From Anaerolineales bacterium (GTDB lineage Bacteria; Chloroflexota; Anaerolineae; Anaerolineales; Villigracilaceae), in the NCBI GenBank assembly GCA_017882065.1, contig JADGQD010000010.1, forward strand, positions 1 to 21,450: 21,450 nucleotides of DNA, written 5' to 3'. Shown in pieces: positions 20,294 through 21,450 of this stretch (the first letter of the stretch is position 1; each line of letters begins with the position of its first letter). The notes beneath the pieces are model-generated. The model made no database searches and was not told where the DNA came from. It was given only the letters and a program-made list of their open reading frames with translations. The translations under genes and the position numbers were made by a program.

Positions 20294-20890
20294 ATGTCAG
20301 GTTTGAAATCCCCCTTCTTCTGGTTCGTCCTGGCCGTACTGACCACCGCCGCGCTGACGGCCCTCGGTCCGGAGGAGCAATCGCTAGGCGCAAATGTCCG
20401 GCTTGTGTATCTGCACGGGGCGTGGGTGCTGACCGCCGAAGCGGCTCTCGGACTTTCGGCTGTCGCCGGGCTGTTGGGCATTCTCACCCGCCGCGAACGA
20501 CTGCATCACTGGTCTGCCGCGCTGGGGCGCACCGGTCTCTTTTTCTGGGTGACCTATCTGCCGCTCTCATTATGGGCCATGCAGGCAAATTGGAACGGTC
20601 TGTTCCTGAGCGAGCCGCGTTTCCGCCTCGCCGTCACTTTTGCCGTAACCGGGGTGCTGCTCCAGATCGGATTGACGCTGCTGGCCCGGCCTATGTTCAC
20701 CTCGCTGTTTAATGTGTTGTTCTTTGCTGCCCTGCGGATCGGGTTATCGCAGGCAGGTTATGTTATGCACCCGCCGCCGTCTCCGATCTTTAGTTCGGGG
20801 ATTTTATTGCTCCAGTTGTTTTTCATCGGGATCATCTTCCTGACGATGGTCGCAGCCTATTTCATGACCCGTTGGTGGCTCTCCAGGTGA
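20294..20890 (+). CDS. polytopic membrane protein, unknown function
   Basis: 198 residues with about five or six hydrophobic helices (roughly 8-24, 38-62, 77-97, 108-130, 134-150, 166-192). The segment NVRLVYLHGAWVLTAEAALGLSAVAGL has the 'R-x-x-Y-x-H-x-x-W' look of the CcmC/CcsA cytochrome c assembly proteins. The family's tryptophan-rich WWD motif is not evident, so this is only a weak hint. There is no Shine-Dalgarno sequence; TAAAAT lies seven bases before the ATG (20282-20287), which could produce a leaderless message. Its stop codon overlaps the GTG start of the next gene (GTGA), suggesting translational coupling with the MFS transporter. Confidence 0.75.
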   Translation: MSGLKSPFFWFVLAVLTTAALTALGPEEQSLGANVRLVYLHGAWVLTAEAALGLSAVAGLLGILTRRERLHHWSAALGRTGLFFWVTYLPLSLWAMQANWNGLFLSEPRFRLAVTFAVTGVLLQIGLTLLARPMFTSLFNVLFFAALRIGLSQAGYVMHPPPSPIFSSGILLLQLFFIGIIFLTMVAAYFMTRWWLSR

Positions 20891-21450
20891 AGCAAACTTC
20901 CCTGCCCCGTCCGGGAACCGGGACTACCACGCCCCGTCCGGAAACCGGGACTACCACGCCCCGTCCAGGAACCGGGGCTACCACGCCCCGTCCAGGAACC
21001 GGGGCTACCACGCCCCGTCCGGAAACCGGGACTACCACGCAGGTCGTTGCCTTCACCGTCACCCGGATCATCATGAACACCCTGCACCGGATGGTTTACC
21101 CTTTCCTGGCCGTGCTGGCCCGCGGCGTGGGCGTGGACCTTATCTCCATGTCCTACGCCCTGACCGCCCGCAGCCTGGTTGGGACTGTTGGCCCATTCGC
21201 CGCGACGGTTGCCGACCGCCGGGGACGCAGGTTCGGCATGCTCTTCGGCATAGGACTGTTCACGTTTGGGGCGTCCATCGTGGTCTTCTGGCCGACCTTC
21301 CCGGCCCTGGTCCTGTCCATCATTTTCTCCACGCTCGGCAAATACATCTTCGACCCGTCCATGCAAGCCTATCTCGGCGACCGCATCCCCTACGCGCGCC
21401 GCGGCCGGACGATCGCCGTCACCGAGTTTGGCTGGTCGCTGGCTTTCATC
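20887..21450 (+). CDS. MFS transporter, 3' end outside window
   Basis: 188 residues are visible, open to the window end. From the GTG at 20887 the frame reads MKQTSL, then five nonapeptides PRP(G/E)TG(T/A)TT, then QVVAFTVTRIIMNTLHRMVYPFLAVLARGVGVD (TM1), MSYALTARSLVGTVGPFAATVADRRGRRFGML (TM2 and the MFS loop motif G-x-x-x-D-R-x-G-R-R), and further helices (FGIGLFTFGASIVVFWP, LVLSIIFSTLGKYIFDPSMQAYLGD). It exports or imports a small solute of unknown identity. No start codon lies between the repeats and TM1, so the repeats must be translated unless a non-standard start is used; in-frame GTG 20875 is an alternative start. The start overlaps the upstream stop. Confidence 0.82.
   Translation, partial: MKQTSLPRPGTGTTTPRPETGTTTPRPGTGATTPRPGTGATTPRPETGTTTQVVAFTVTRIIMNTLHRMVYPFLAVLARGVGVDLISMSYALTARSLVGTVGPFAATVADRRGRRFGMLFGIGLFTFGASIVVFWPTFPALVLSIIFSTLGKYIFDPSMQAYLGDRIPYARRGRTIAVTEFGWSLAFI
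20905..21039 (+). repeat. five tandem 27-bp repeats inside the MFS gene
   Basis: Five head-to-tail units of CCCCGTCC-(G/A)G(G/A)AACCGGG(A/G)CT-ACCACG, each exactly 27 bp (nine codons). Units 2 and 5 are identical, as are units 3 and 4, giving the order a-b-c-c-b. A single reverse-oriented core is at 8965-8982. There are no spacers between units, so this is not a CRISPR array. Confidence 0.95.

Noticed and set aside
20905..21039. CRISPR array
   Set aside because: The units are contiguous 27-bp tandem repeats with no unique spacers, and they continue an open reading frame.

Overview
The window looks like chromosomal DNA of an Anaerolineae-type Chloroflexota bacterium. This is inferred from gene content and style, not from a database search. 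The signs are moderately GC-rich DNA, extracytoplasmic proteins with Pro/Thr linkers after the membrane anchor, a CIRCE-controlled groESL operon, a T-box-controlled thrS, a DUF711 protein, a clostripain-type peptidase, and many short palindromic dispersed repeats between genes.

Layout. 1-999: 3' part of a TPR protein. 1023-1185: first copy of a small terminal-inverted-repeat element. 1244-3341: groES-groEL with promoter, CIRCE operator and end hairpin. 3354-5104: a PpiC/SurA-like lipoprotein foldase and a membrane-anchored protein of unknown function, closed by a terminator. 5119-6182: a long inverted repeat and a branched-chain aminotransferase (minus). 6169-6568: a DUF2087 ORF without a convincing start, with a terminator. 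6570-7790: DUF711 protein (minus). 7798-8160: a small gene broken by an in-frame stop. 8168-13000, all minus: T-box leader, thrS, infC, rpmI, rplT and a SpoU/TrmH-family RNA methyltransferase, with a second element copy between thrS and infC. 13034-13150: tRNA-Val(GAC) with its promoter. 13318-14289: a tyrosine-recombinase-like protein without catalytic residues. 14392-15822: tilS (minus). 16078-16545: YacP-like NYN ribonuclease (minus). 16876-19032: membrane-anchored clostripain-family peptidase (minus). 19263-19470: third element copy. 19683-20276: lipoprotein. 20294-20890: polytopic membrane protein. 20887-21450: start of an MFS transporter whose first codons contain five in-frame 27-bp repeats.

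How the genes work together. The central minus-strand block is the conserved translation cluster thrS-infC-rpmI-rplT plus an RNA methyltransferase. It carries a threonyl T-box at its head and an AUC start codon in infC, so synthesis probably responds to threonyl-tRNA charging and possibly to IF3 level. tilS and tRNA-Val add further translation functions. GroES/GroEL and the SurA-like lipoprotein cover folding inside and outside the membrane.

The most unusual material is the repeats. A family of about 160-220 bp elements occurs three times. It has 18-bp imperfect terminal inverted repeats, a central hairpin with compensating base changes between copies, and flanking direct repeats of different lengths (about 14, 26 and 9 bp). 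At the thrS/infC junction the flanking duplication repeats part of the thrS terminator and contributes the -35 box of the apparent infC promoter. Other notable items are the catalytically degenerate recombinase and the tandem repeat translated into the N-terminus of the MFS protein.
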